Source: an uncultured Bacilli bacterium
GTDB taxonomy: Bacteria > Bacillota_I > Bacilli_A > RF39 > UBA660
Direction of reading: 5' to 3'
Length of the DNA stretch: 64,000 bases
NCBI GenBank assembly: GCA_934120715.1
Contig: CAKOUW010000006.1
Location: 1-64,000, forward strand
The notes beneath the pieces are model-generated. The model worked only from the letters and a program-made list of their open reading frames with translations. It did not search any database and was not told the DNA's origin. Below are positions 1-8,591 of the stretch, in pieces. The position numbers were made by a program, and so were the translations under genes. Each line of letters starts with the position of its first letter. The first letter of the stretch is position 1.

Positions 1-64
1 AAATAATTTATCTTACGATATGAATAATTATGTATATTTAGATTTTAATTTCTGATAATAAAGG

Positions 65-82
65 GTATGGGAATTCCTATAC
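65..82. repeat. 18-bp near-perfect palindrome
   Basis: An inverted repeat centred on GGAATTCC, with nine pairs of which one is G.T. It lies in the first 140 bases, where I find no convincing reading frame on either strand. It could be an operator-like dyad or a leftover of a mobile element. Nothing in the sequence decides between these. Confidence 0.3.
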
Positions 83-153
83 TAGAATTTATTTGGGATT
101 ATAAATTCAGTGCTGGCTAGACACGACTTTTACTCCCACTTTGTGAAAAATAG

Positions 154-194
154 AAAAAGAGGATTAAATTATTTGATAATTTTTTCCTCTTTTT
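154..194. terminator. Bidirectional intrinsic terminator
   Basis: The arms AAAAAGAGGA and TCCTCTTTTT enclose an inner AAATTA/TAATTT stem with a TTTGA loop. A T-run follows on the plus side and, read on the minus strand, a U-run also follows. It sits just past the 3' end of the minus-strand relic at 226-824. Confidence 0.6.
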
Positions 195-225
195 TTGAAG
201 ATTATTTATACAAAAACATATTCAT

Positions 226-824
226 TTAAATAATCAATATAGTCTTTTGTGTTTTTGAGATAAATTTCTCAGTAAATTTGATATTTTTAATCTCAATATT
301 GTAGTTATCATCTCTAGTTATTTCAATCGAAGACATTAATCTATTTATTAATTCTTTTTGCACTTTTCTATTTAAACTATCAAACAAATAAGCAAAACTT
401 AAATTATTTTTAAAGATAAAATATCCATTATCTTCTTCATAATCTAACTTTTTTTAATATTTCTCATTAGTTTCCTCAAATAAAGTGAATTTTACGAAGT
501 CTAATTTTAAATATTTCTCATTTATATTTGCTATTTAGTGTCAAAAGTTGCGCTTTGAATTATTCTTTCTAATTCCTTTAAGTTATACCTCTGTTTATGT
601 TCTTTAATATAAAAAGGCTTATTACTGATTTCATTTACTTTATATTCAAGTATAGTAAGAGTAACGCGGTATGTAATCAGATATTTAGTTGGTTCAATAA
701 ACTGTAAATTAGTATTTAGAAGAACTTTAACTTTCCCTTTTTTAGTTTTATAAGCAAAGTCTTTAATAAATTATAGTAGTTTAGTATTAGGTTTAAGTTC
801 TTTGGTAGTTTTAAATTCAAGCAT
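226..824 (-). pseudogene. Decayed ORF, possible C-terminal remnant of a serine recombinase
   Basis: Read on the minus strand, an ATG at 824 follows a good AAGGAGG site and opens a frame broken three times: a TAA at 771-773, a frameshift near 531-540 (with a TAG at 531-533), and a further TAA around 455. Allowing for these gives one protein of about 199 residues. Its C-terminal half (containing LNRKVQKELINRLMSSIEI) resembles the tail of large serine recombinases of conjugative transposons. That family assignment is from memory of the pattern and is tentative; the decay is seen directly. Its place downstream of the tRNA-Gly 3' end fits an old integration event. The rest of 1-900 holds nothing else I recognise. 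Confidence 0.45.
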
Positions 825-901
825 AAAAAATTTCCTCCTTCATAGAAAGAGAACATTATATTTATGTTTGGTAGAACAAGCCTTGCCAAGCCTGACTACG
901 G

Positions 902-941
902 TCAAAATAAAAACTTACGAACTTTAATTAGTCCGTAAGTT
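902..941 (-). terminator. Intrinsic terminator of tRNA-Gly
   Basis: On the minus strand an 8-bp stem (AACTTACG/CGTAAGTT, arms at 912-919 and 934-941) with a 14-nt loop is followed by TTTTATTTT, directly downstream of the tRNA 3' end. Confidence 0.7.
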
Positions 942-950
942 GATTTCAAA

Positions 951-1024
951 TGGAGCGGATGATGGGAATCGAACCCACGTAGTCAGCTTGGAAGGCTGAG
1001 GTTCTACCATTAAACTACATCCGC
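951..1024 (-). tRNA. tRNA-Gly (anticodon TCC)
   Basis: On the minus strand the gene starts GCGGATG, which pairs with CATCCGC at the 3' side. A T discriminator and an encoded CCA follow. The anticodon stem TCAGC/GCTGA encloses the loop CTTCCAA, giving anticodon TCC. The T-loop is GTTCGAT with stem GTGGG/CCCAC. The length of 71 plus CCA is normal for tRNA-Gly. A promoter lies upstream and a hairpin terminator downstream, so it is a single-gene unit. Confidence 0.95.
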
Positions 1025-1096
1025 ATAAATACTTTTAATCGAACCTCAGTCTAAATTTCCGATAACTTTGGTCGACTAATTAAGTAGACATTTTTA

Positions 1097-1124
1097 ATTA
1101 TACTATAAAACTAGCGTTTGTCAA
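1097..1124 (-). promoter_or_regulatory. Promoter of tRNA-Gly
   Basis: On the minus strand a perfect TTGACA (1119-1124) and a perfect TATAAT (1097-1102) are separated by 16 bases, about 70 bases upstream of the tRNA 5' end. Confidence 0.75.
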
Positions 1125-1217
1125 CACTTTTTTAAATTTTTAGGGCCACATAAGAAATACCATAAACAACCAATCAAAAAAACAACTTCAATTACATAAT
1201 ATTATATAGGTGATATA

Positions 1218-1814
1218 ATGGGAAAATTCGTTATAGATTTAATTAGTAATTATGGATACATAGGAATGTTTTTAGGAATGGTTTTTGAAGCTGTAATAAT
1301 TATTATTCCATCTGAGGCAATCCTAGCCACTGGGGGCATTTTAGCCGGTCAAAAAGTCTTTAGTTTCTTTGGTGCCTTTATAACAGGACTTCTAGGTAGT
1401 GTCTTTTGTGCCATGGTAATATATTTTATGGGATATTTTGGAGGACAACCATTTGTCAAAAAATATGGAAAATATTTCTTTATGAAAGAAGAAGATTTAC
1501 AAAAATCAGACTCTTGGTTTAATAAATATGGCTTATTTGCCGCTCTAATAGGCAGAAACTTTCCCATTATTAGAACTTTAATCTCTCTACCAATAGGTAT
1601 AATGCGCTTATCATTCACAAAATTTTTAATATATACAACTATTGGTTCAATACCTTGGACCTTCGTCTTCGTATACTTAGGATATGCTTTGGGTAACAAT
1701 TGGGTTATAATAACAAAATACATATCAAAATTAAAAGTCCCAATAAGAATACTAATAGTAATCATAGTTATCAACTATTTTTATAAAAAAATTAAGGCTA
1801 AAAAATCAAAATAA
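1218..1814 (+). CDS. DedA/VTT-family membrane protein
   Basis: A 198-residue polytopic protein of the DedA (SNARE-associated/VTT) family, whose members are thought to move or scramble lipids, including undecaprenyl phosphate and phosphatidylethanolamine. Seen here: the N-terminal re-entrant region with Glu24 and the PSEA motif at 31-34; the conserved GRNFPIIRT at 112-120 with its arginine; a following helix pair; and a lysine-rich tail. Length is typical. ATG follows TAGGTGAT. It is read alone, with typA about 140 bp downstream behind its own -10 box. A second, more distant VTT protein lies at 57362-57940. Confidence 0.85.
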   Translation: MGKFVIDLISNYGYIGMFLGMVFEAVIIIIPSEAILATGGILAGQKVFSFFGAFITGLLGSVFCAMVIYFMGYFGGQPFVKKYGKYFFMKEEDLQKSDSWFNKYGLFAALIGRNFPIIRTLISLPIGIMRLSFTKFLIYTTIGSIPWTFVFVYLGYALGNNWVIITKYISKLKVPIRILIVIIVINYFYKKIKAKKSK

Positions 1815-1950
1815 CAAACGTAACAATAGAATAATAAAATAGTAAGGCTAAACAACATTTCCAGAAAACAGATAAAATTAATAAAACCTCTAGTTTTTTT
1901 TGTAATTGTGTGTTATAATTTCAAACGTCGTAAAAAAGAGGTGTACAATT

Positions 1951-3768
1951 ATGAATAAGAGAAATGTCGCTATTATAGCCCATGTAGATCATGGAAAAAC
2001 AACTTTAGTTGATGAAATATTAAAAACATCTGGAATGTTTAGAGAAAATGAAGATGTAAGTAATATATCAATGGACTCTAATACATTGGAAAAAGAACGT
2101 GGTATTACAATTTTAGCCAAAACAACGGCCTTAGATTATAAAGGTGTAAGAATAAATATTCTAGATACTCCAGGACACGCTGACTTTGGTGGAGAAGTAG
2201 AGAGAATTATGAATATGGTAGATGGTGTTTTATTAGTAGTAGATGCCTATGAAGGACCAATGCCACAAACAAGATTTGTTTTAAAAAAAGCTTTTGCAGC
2301 TAAAGTAAAACCAATAGTTGTTATTAATAAGGTTGATAAACCAAGTGCTAGATGTAAACAAGTTTTAGATGAAGTTCTAGATTTATTTATAGAGCTAGGT
2401 GCTGATGATGAACAACTAGACTTTAAAGTAGTATATGCATCTGCTATAAATGGAACTTGTTCTTTAAGTGATAATTTAGAAGATCAAACCCCTGGCTTTA
2501 CTGAGGTACTTGATACAATACTAGAAGAAATACCAGCTCCAAAAGGGGACAAAAATGAACCATTACAATTCCAACCAGCCTTATTAGATTATAATGAATT
2601 TGTTGGTAGAATAGGTATTGGAAGAGTACATAATGGAACAATCAAGACAGGTCAAATGGTAACATGTTGCCGTCTAGATGGAAGTACAAAACAATTCCGT
2701 ATTCAAAAACTATTTGGTTACTATGGCTACCAAAGAATTGAAATAGAAGAGGCCGAAGCTGGCGATATTGTTGCTATAGCAGGACTTGCTGATATATCTG
2801 TAGGGGAAACAGTATGTAACAATGATAGCATTATACCACTACCTCAATTACATATAGATGAACCAACTCTTCAGATGACTTTTGGTACCAATTCATCACC
2901 ATTTGTTGGAAGAGATGGAAAAATTGTAACAGCAAGAAAAATAGAAGAAAGACTTATTAAAGAAACACAGAAAGATGTAAGCCTAAAAGTTAGCCAAGCC
3001 ACTAATGAATCATTCTTAGTTAGCGGTCGTGGAGAACTACACCTAGGAATTTTAATAGAAAACATGCGCCGTGAAGGTTTCGAACTAGAAGTAAGTAAAC
3101 CAAGTGTTATCATAAAAGAAATTGATGGTCAAAAATATGAACCATATGAAGAGTTACAAATTGAAGTTCCAGAAGAATCCGTTGGAGCAGTAATTGAACA
3201 ATTAGGTAATAGGGGAGCTAAAATGGAAAGTATGACTAACTTTGAAAATCAAGTTAGATTGCTATATACAATCCCATCTCGTGGTCTAATTGGTTTTTCA
3301 ACAGAATTTATGACCTTAACAAAAGGTTATGGTATTATAAATCATACATTTAAAGAATATCAACCATATGAAAATATTACAGTAGGTGAGAGAAAATTAG
3401 GCGTTTTGGTTTCTATGGAGAATGGTCAATCTACCGCCTATTCAATTGGCAACTTAGAAGACCGTGGTGTAATGTTTATTGAACCAGGTACAGAAGTTTA
3501 TGAAGGTATGATAATAGGTGAGTGTAATAGAGATAATGACCTAGCCGTTAACGTTGTTAAAGGAAAACAATTAACCAACACTAGAGCAGCAGGATCTGAT
3601 CATACTGTTGTCCTAAAACGTCCTCGTCCAATTACACTAGAATATGCCTTAGACTATATTAATTCTGATGAGCTAGTAGAAGTAACACCACATTTTATTC
3701 GTATGCGAAAAAGAATTTTAAATACTGAAGAAAGAAAAAAATTTGATGCCCGTAATAAAAATAGCTAG
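1951..3768 (+). CDS. typA: Translational GTPase TypA/BipA
   Basis: A 605-residue ribosome-associated GTPase of the EF-G class, needed for stress growth and ribosome assembly. G1 is HVDHGKTT (11-18), the switch II motif is DTPGH, and G4 is NKVDK. The EF-G III/V-like domains and the TypA-specific C-terminal domain (ending in ITPHFIRMRKR-like sequence) follow in order. I start at ATG 1951, behind AAAGAGGTG. A frame open further upstream would run through the likely promoter (TATAAT at 1914-1919 with an upstream TGT). A hairpin overlapping the stop codon ends the unit. Confidence 0.97.
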   Translation: MNKRNVAIIAHVDHGKTTLVDEILKTSGMFRENEDVSNISMDSNTLEKERGITILAKTTALDYKGVRINILDTPGHADFGGEVERIMNMVDGVLLVVDAYEGPMPQTRFVLKKAFAAKVKPIVVINKVDKPSARCKQVLDEVLDLFIELGADDEQLDFKVVYASAINGTCSLSDNLEDQTPGFTEVLDTILEEIPAPKGDKNEPLQFQPALLDYNEFVGRIGIGRVHNGTIKTGQMVTCCRLDGSTKQFRIQKLFGYYGYQRIEIEEAEAGDIVAIAGLADISVGETVCNNDSIIPLPQLHIDEPTLQMTFGTNSSPFVGRDGKIVTARKIEERLIKETQKDVSLKVSQATNESFLVSGRGELHLGILIENMRREGFELEVSKPSVIIKEIDGQKYEPYEELQIEVPEESVGAVIEQLGNRGAKMESMTNFENQVRLLYTIPSRGLIGFSTEFMTLTKGYGIINHTFKEYQPYENITVGERKLGVLVSMENGQSTAYSIGNLEDRGVMFIEPGTEVYEGMIIGECNRDNDLAVNVVKGKQLTNTRAAGSDHTVVLKRPRPITLEYALDYINSDELVEVTPHFIRMRKRILNTEERKKFDARNKNS

Positions 3769-3800
3769 AAATAGTTATTTTTTTCTTGCTATTTTTACCA
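3757..3800 (+). terminator. Terminator after typA
   Basis: The arms AAAAATAGC (3757-3765) and GCTATTTTT (3788-3796) pair, with a T-rich loop that can form an alternative inner hairpin. The left arm overlaps the typA stop codon. Moderate quality. Confidence 0.5.
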
Positions 3801-3813
3801 CATTTGCTATAAT
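3786..3813 (+). promoter_or_regulatory. Promoter for the exported-protein gene at 3841
   Basis: TTGCTA (3786-3791), 16 bases, then TATAAT (3808-3813) with an extended TGC just upstream. It overlaps the right arm of the typA terminator. Confidence 0.55.
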
Positions 3814-3840
3814 TAACTTAAGAATAGAGGTGGATGCATT

Positions 3841-4506
3841 ATGTTAGGACAAAATAATAATCAGATTAATCAAACATTAACTAAAGAAGAACTTACTAGA
3901 ACACAAGTGTTAAACCTAACAGATCTTGAGAATGTAGCAAAGTATGAAAAAAAAGTTAGTAAAAAACCAGCTATAGTATTAGCTGTTATAGGTATGTTAT
4001 GTATTTTTTCTGGTTTCACTTACATGGGAGTAGCCAAGATTATGAATGAAAATCCAGAAACAGGCAAATCTGCAGTATATAGAAAAGAAGTTCCAGAAGA
4101 TGACAATACTATAACATGTAATTATACTCAATTAGGAAATTCTGATGGAACAGACATGGTCGTTAAAATGACACTTCATCTAGAAGATGGCAAACTACAA
4201 AACTATGAAAAGACTATGACTGTAATGCCTACTGAAGGTAACGAAGTTGTTGGTATGCCAACAATTCAAGTATTGCTACCAGCATATCAAGCCTTTGAAC
4301 CAATGCTAATACCAGGCTATATAATAAAATCATTACCAGAAAAAACAGGTTTTAAGACTGATGTAAAAATAGATTTAACTCAGCTTGATATTACATTACT
4401 AAATGCCCATCAAGCCAACGTATCAACTAAAGTTGAATTTAGTTTAAATGATACTAAATCAATGATAATGACTAAAGCCTCAGCACTTGGTTATCTTTGC
4501 CAATAA
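3841..4506 (+). CDS. Membrane-anchored exported protein of unknown function
   Basis: A 221-residue protein I do not recognise. A charged cytoplasmic N-terminus (1-42) is followed by one membrane helix (about 43-65) and an outside domain of about 155 residues. That domain contains two cysteines, one in a TITCNYTQ stretch and one three residues from the end, which could pair. The pattern of a short Thr/Cys strand followed by a TMTV strand recalls small YehR/DUF1307-like lipoproteins, but there is no lipobox and I do not assert the family. ATG follows AGAGGTGG. It has its own promoter and terminator. Confidence 0.8.
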   Translation: MLGQNNNQINQTLTKEELTRTQVLNLTDLENVAKYEKKVSKKPAIVLAVIGMLCIFSGFTYMGVAKIMNENPETGKSAVYRKEVPEDDNTITCNYTQLGNSDGTDMVVKMTLHLEDGKLQNYEKTMTVMPTEGNEVVGMPTIQVLLPAYQAFEPMLIPGYIIKSLPEKTGFKTDVKIDLTQLDITLLNAHQANVSTKVEFSLNDTKSMIMTKASALGYLCQ

Positions 4507-4530
4507 GAATTATAAATAATAAACAAAATA

Positions 4531-4559
4531 AGCATCAACCTCTAAAGTTGATGCTTTTG
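4531..4559 (+). terminator. Intrinsic terminator
   Basis: A perfect 9-bp stem AGCATCAAC/GTTGATGCT (4531-4539, 4547-4555) is followed by TTTTGA. It ends the unit that begins at 3841 and faces the 3' end of rpmB. Confidence 0.75.
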
Positions 4560-4583
4560 ATATACAAAAAAAAACCACATTTA

Positions 4584-4763
4584 TTATGCAGCTTTTTGAT
4601 TCTTTAATGCAGTTCTCTTTTCTTTAGTAGACATTCTAACTTTACTACCATCATCTAATCTAACAACTTGCAAATTTAGATTTTGTCTAGCCTTACTAGC
4701 ATTTCTAGCATGAGATCTATTATTTTTAACATTACCGACTCTATTTGATACATTAACTGCCAT
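4584..4763 (-). CDS. rpmB: Ribosomal protein bL28, cysteine-free form
   Basis: A 59-residue large-subunit ribosomal protein. The NNRSHARNASKARQNLNLQ segment matches the bL28 core (NNRSHAxNASKR...NLQ in B. subtilis). The N-terminal strand, which in zinc-binding bL28 carries CxxC, here reads AVNVSNRVG and has no cysteine, so this is a C-minus form. I start at ATG 4763 because GGAGG lies 7 bases upstream. A longer frame to 4811 would overlap the promoter. It is read alone, diverging from dnaE. Confidence 0.9.
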   Translation of the reverse strand: MAVNVSNRVGNVKNNRSHARNASKARQNLNLQVVRLDDGSKVRMSTKEKRTALKNQKAA

Positions 4764-4801
4764 GTTAACTCCTCCTTCGTCCTTTTTCTTTCTGCTTAAT
4801 A

Positions 4802-4830
4802 ACTTTAACATAAAAAAAATAGAAAGTCAA
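4802..4830 (-). promoter_or_regulatory. Promoter of rpmB
   Basis: On the minus strand TTGACT (4825-4830), 17 bases, then TAAAGT (4802-4807), ending about 40 bases upstream of the rpmB start. Confidence 0.55.
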
Positions 4831-4979
4831 ACAAAACCATAAGTTTTGTAAGTACTTTAATAAAATTATTAAAAAATAAGTGTATTATACTAATAAATAG
4901 TCCAATATTAATAAAATAATGACTTTTGTTTTTAGTTGCTAATTTTTATGATAAAATAACATTAGAGGAGGTATTATTC

Positions 4980-7937
4980 ATGTATATTCCATTATTTAAT
5001 AAAACAAATTATACACTTTTATCTAGCCTTCTAAAGATAGATGACTTAATTAGCTTTGCTAAAAAAAATAATATCTCCAGTATATCCATAGCTGATACTA
5101 ATATGTATGGTACTATGGAATTTATCAAAAAATGTAAAGCCGAAAATATAAAACCAATAATAGGACTTCATGCATTATTAGATTCTATTTCTATAGTATT
5201 ATATGCCAAAAACTATAATGGATATAAAAGTTTAATAAAATTATCAACTATTCAAAATGAACGACAATTAACTATAAATGATCTAAAAGATAATAATTGT
5301 GACTTAATAGGAATAATACCTTATGAATTCCTAAATAGTTATGATGAATTACTAACTATATATAAGGATATCTATATAGGATATAAAAACAAAAAAGAAC
5401 AAAATGCTTCTTTATTAAAAACAAAAAATATAGTTTTCTTTAGGGAAGCATTATACGTAAATAAAAATGATTCCAAAATATTACCTTATCTATATAGAAT
5501 AAGAGATGGAAAAACAATAAGTGATGATATTATATATGATGTAGAAGATCATGAATTAATAATAGAAAATATATATGATTTAACTGATAATGATGGCTTA
5601 ATAAATACTGAGAAAGTAGCAGCCTTATGTAATTTAGAATTTCCAAAACCAGAAAATCTACTTCCAATATATGAATGTGAAAATCCTCCTAAGTACCTAT
5701 TTGAACTATGTAAAGCTGGTCTATCTAAGAGACTAAACGGAAAAATACCAGATATCTATAAAAATCGCTTAAGTTATGAATTAAAAACTATAAATGATAT
5801 GGGCTTTGTAAATTATTTCTTAGTAGTATATGACTTTATAAAATATGCCAAGAAAGAAAAAATATTAGTTGGACCTGGTAGGGGAAGTGCAGCTGGTTCC
5901 TTAGTAGCCTATTCTCTAGGTATAACTGATATAGATCCTATTAAATATGATCTTTTATTTGAAAGATTTTTAAATCCTGAGCGAAAAACTATGCCTGATA
6001 TTGATACTGACTTTCCAGATAACAAAAGAGATCAAGTAATTAATTATGTTATTAATAAATATGGCAAAAATAGGGTATGTGGAATAGTAACATTTGGAAC
6101 TATGAGTGCCAAACAAGTAATTAGAGATGTATCAAGAGTTTTAAATATCCCTATATATAAAGTTGATGGCTTATGTAAATTTATTCCAGGTTTTACTAAA
6201 GACAAGCTTCAAGACTTTTATAAGAAAAATGAATCATTCAGAGTAAGGATTGATAGTGATATAACTCTAACTAAAATGTTTAATATTGCGACTAAACTAG
6301 AAGGATTTCCTAGACACACATCATCCCATGCAGCAGGAATAGTTATGTGCAAAGTTGATCTAGATGAAGTTATTCCATTAACTGTAGGTGATGATATATA
6401 TTTATCAAGTTACACTATGGAATACCTAGAAGATTTAGGTTTACTAAAAATGGATTTTTTAGGCCTAAAAAATCTAACCATCATTGATAATATTTTAAAT
6501 GATATAAATGATCAAACAGGAGAAAATATTGAGTTTTCTAAAATACCATTAGATGATAAAGAAACGCTAGAAATTTTTAAGACAGCCAATACTAGCGGTA
6601 TCTTTCAATTTGAGTCTAGTGGTATGAGAAATTTCCTTCGTCGCTTAAAGCCATCAACCTTTGAAGATATTTTTGCCGCTATAGCCCTTTTTAGACCAGG
6701 ACCAGCTATAAATATAGATAGTTACATAAAAAGGAAGAATGGCGAGGAGAAGGTAACATACCTTGATCCGACACTAGAACCTATTCTAAAAAATACTTAT
6801 GGTATCCTAATTTATCAAGAACAAATAATTCAGCTTGCTAATATATATGCAAACTACTCATTAGGAGAAGCTGATATCCTAAGAAGAGCTATGAGTAAGA
6901 AAAAACTAGAATTACTTAAAAGTGAAGAAGAAAAGTTTATTACTAAAAGTATAAACAACCATCATACAAGAGAATCAGCTAAACATATTTTTGACCAAGT
7001 ATTGAGCTTTGCCGGATATGGATTTAACAGATCTCACTCGGTTGCTTACTCTATTATTGCCTATAAAATGGCTTATTTAAAAGCTCATTATAAAACAATC
7101 TTCTTTGCTAATTTATTGACCAATGCTATAGGTAGTGAAACAAAGACCTACGAATATATAATAGAAGCTAGATCAAATAAAATAGAAATAGAAAAACCAA
7201 CTATCAATGAAAGTGATACCAGATATATAGTTAAGGATAATAAAATAATTTATCCACTATCAAATATAAAATCAATTGGAGCAGCAATCTGCCAAACTAT
7301 AAAAAAAGCTAAAGAAGGTGGAGCCTTCACAGATATTTATGATTGCTTTAGTAGACTATATATTGCTGGAGTAGGTAAAAAATCAATAGAAACACTCATT
7401 CTAGCAAATGTTTTCAGAGAATTTAATTACAATAGAAAAACCCTAATATATAATCTTGATAATTTATTTAACTATGCTTATTTAACAAAAGATATAGATC
7501 CATCATTAGTTATGAAACCAGATATAGAGTATCAAGAAGAATATAAAACTAATTATATTTTAGAACAAGAAAAAGAAGTATTTGGTTTTTACCTATCGGC
7601 CCATCCAACGACTATCTATATAAAAGAAAATCCTTATTGTATAAAACTAAATGAAGTTGAAAAATATTTTTCAAAGAAAATAGATACCTTAATTCTTATT
7701 GATAAAATGAAAATAATTAATACCAAGAAAAATGATAAGATGGCCTTTATTACTGGTAGTGATGAAACATCTACCATGGAATATGTTCTATTCCCAAAAG
7801 TATACAATGAAAATATAGATATAAAGTCAGGAGATGTTATTAAAGTAAGAGGAACTGTGGAAAGAAGACAAAATGAATACCAGATAGTAGTCGAAAAAAT
7901 AAAGAAGTTGTCAGGAGAAGATTATGAAGAAGAATAA
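4980..7937 (+). CDS. dnaE: DNA polymerase III alpha subunit, DnaE type
   Basis: A 985-residue replicative polymerase of the C family. The N-terminal PHP domain is degenerate: the usual HxHS start reads NKTNYTLL, so the metal site is lost, as in many Firmicute DnaE proteins. The palm follows with the GPGRGSAAGSLVAY motif and the PDIDTDFP catalytic aspartates. The tower with the GYGFNRSHSVAYS motif and a C-terminal OB-fold region come next. ATG 4980 lies behind GAGGAGG; the frame open upstream has no comparable site. The last 14 bases overlap lspA, so the two are co-transcribed. It lacks the PolC exonuclease. Confidence 0.96.
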   Translation: MYIPLFNKTNYTLLSSLLKIDDLISFAKKNNISSISIADTNMYGTMEFIKKCKAENIKPIIGLHALLDSISIVLYAKNYNGYKSLIKLSTIQNERQLTINDLKDNNCDLIGIIPYEFLNSYDELLTIYKDIYIGYKNKKEQNASLLKTKNIVFFREALYVNKNDSKILPYLYRIRDGKTISDDIIYDVEDHELIIENIYDLTDNDGLINTEKVAALCNLEFPKPENLLPIYECENPPKYLFELCKAGLSKRLNGKIPDIYKNRLSYELKTINDMGFVNYFLVVYDFIKYAKKEKILVGPGRGSAAGSLVAYSLGITDIDPIKYDLLFERFLNPERKTMPDIDTDFPDNKRDQVINYVINKYGKNRVCGIVTFGTMSAKQVIRDVSRVLNIPIYKVDGLCKFIPGFTKDKLQDFYKKNESFRVRIDSDITLTKMFNIATKLEGFPRHTSSHAAGIVMCKVDLDEVIPLTVGDDIYLSSYTMEYLEDLGLLKMDFLGLKNLTIIDNILNDINDQTGENIEFSKIPLDDKETLEIFKTANTSGIFQFESSGMRNFLRRLKPSTFEDIFAAIALFRPGPAINIDSYIKRKNGEEKVTYLDPTLEPILKNTYGILIYQEQIIQLANIYANYSLGEADILRRAMSKKKLELLKSEEEKFITKSINNHHTRESAKHIFDQVLSFAGYGFNRSHSVAYSIIAYKMAYLKAHYKTIFFANLLTNAIGSETKTYEYIIEARSNKIEIEKPTINESDTRYIVKDNKIIYPLSNIKSIGAAICQTIKKAKEGGAFTDIYDCFSRLYIAGVGKKSIETLILANVFREFNYNRKTLIYNLDNLFNYAYLTKDIDPSLVMKPDIEYQEEYKTNYILEQEKEVFGFYLSAHPTTIYIKENPYCIKLNEVEKYFSKKIDTLILIDKMKIINTKKNDKMAFITGSDETSTMEYVLFPKVYNENIDIKSGDVIKVRGTVERRQNEYQIVVEKIKKLSGEDYEEE

Positions 7938-8412
7938 AGAACAGGCATATAAAATAACTTGTATAATTTTAATTATTGATCAAATATTAAAAAATATTAT
8001 TAAAACAAAAATGTCACTAAATCAAGAAATTGTATTAATAAAGAATTTCTTCTCAATTAATTATCTAAAAAATACAGGAGCAGCCTTTTCTATTTTGACT
8101 AATCAAACCTTTATTTTAATAATAATAAGTTTCATAATAATTTTTGTTTTAGATAGACTTCTCACAAAAGAAAAGAATTTAAATAATATTTCAGTAATAT
8201 CAATTGGCCTAATTTTAGGGGGGATCTTTGGTAACTTACTTGATAGAATAATTTATAAAGGTGTTATAGACTATCTTTCTTTTAAAATCTTTTCTTATGA
8301 TTTTCCTGTCTTTAATCTTGCTGATATAGCTATAACAATAGGAACACTTTTATTACTATTTAATATGGTTAAAGAGGAGATAAAAAAACTTGACAAAGTA
8401 AATGTTAAGTAG
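7924..8412 (+). CDS. lspA: Lipoprotein signal peptidase II
   Basis: A 162-residue aspartic membrane peptidase that cleaves the signal peptide of prolipoproteins after lipid attachment. Four membrane helices are visible. Conserved blocks are NTGAAFSI (50-57), GNLLDR (103-108), the first catalytic Asp in VIDYL (Asp116) and the second in FNLAD (Asp134). It begins inside the 3' end of dnaE. In many Firmicutes lspA directly precedes rluD; here about 4.3 kb holding a ligase and a kinase gene separates them. Confidence 0.96.
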   Translation: MKKNKEQAYKITCIILIIDQILKNIIKTKMSLNQEIVLIKNFFSINYLKNTGAAFSILTNQTFILIIISFIIIFVLDRLLTKEKNLNNISVISIGLILGGIFGNLLDRIIYKGVIDYLSFKIFSYDFPVFNLADIAITIGTLLLLFNMVKEEIKKLDKVNVK

Positions 8413-8591
8413 TAATATACAAACAATATCAACCAACTGATATAAAAGCAGTATTTTCTACAATTCACGGCAAAAAATGTGTAGTTTCACGTAAAAATAC
8501 GCTTTTTTATAAATATTCTGCTAAAATAGCAGTTATTGCTTTTTAGTTGAGCATTGTTAATGGACTAAACAATTAATTAGGAGGGATTATT
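8413..8591 (+). other. Intergenic region with a small hairpin
   Basis: These 179 bases hold no ORF. A CTGCT/AGCAG hairpin (8519-8533) lies in an AT-rich context and is followed within ten bases by GCTTTTTAG. It could be a weak terminator for dnaE-lspA or part of a leader for the ligase gene. I could not place a convincing -35/-10 pair. Confidence 0.3.

Noticed and set aside
4584..4811. A longer rpmB with 16 extra N-terminal residues
   Set aside because: The extension lies over the promoter and the GGAGG site. bL28 proteins begin at the internal Met.
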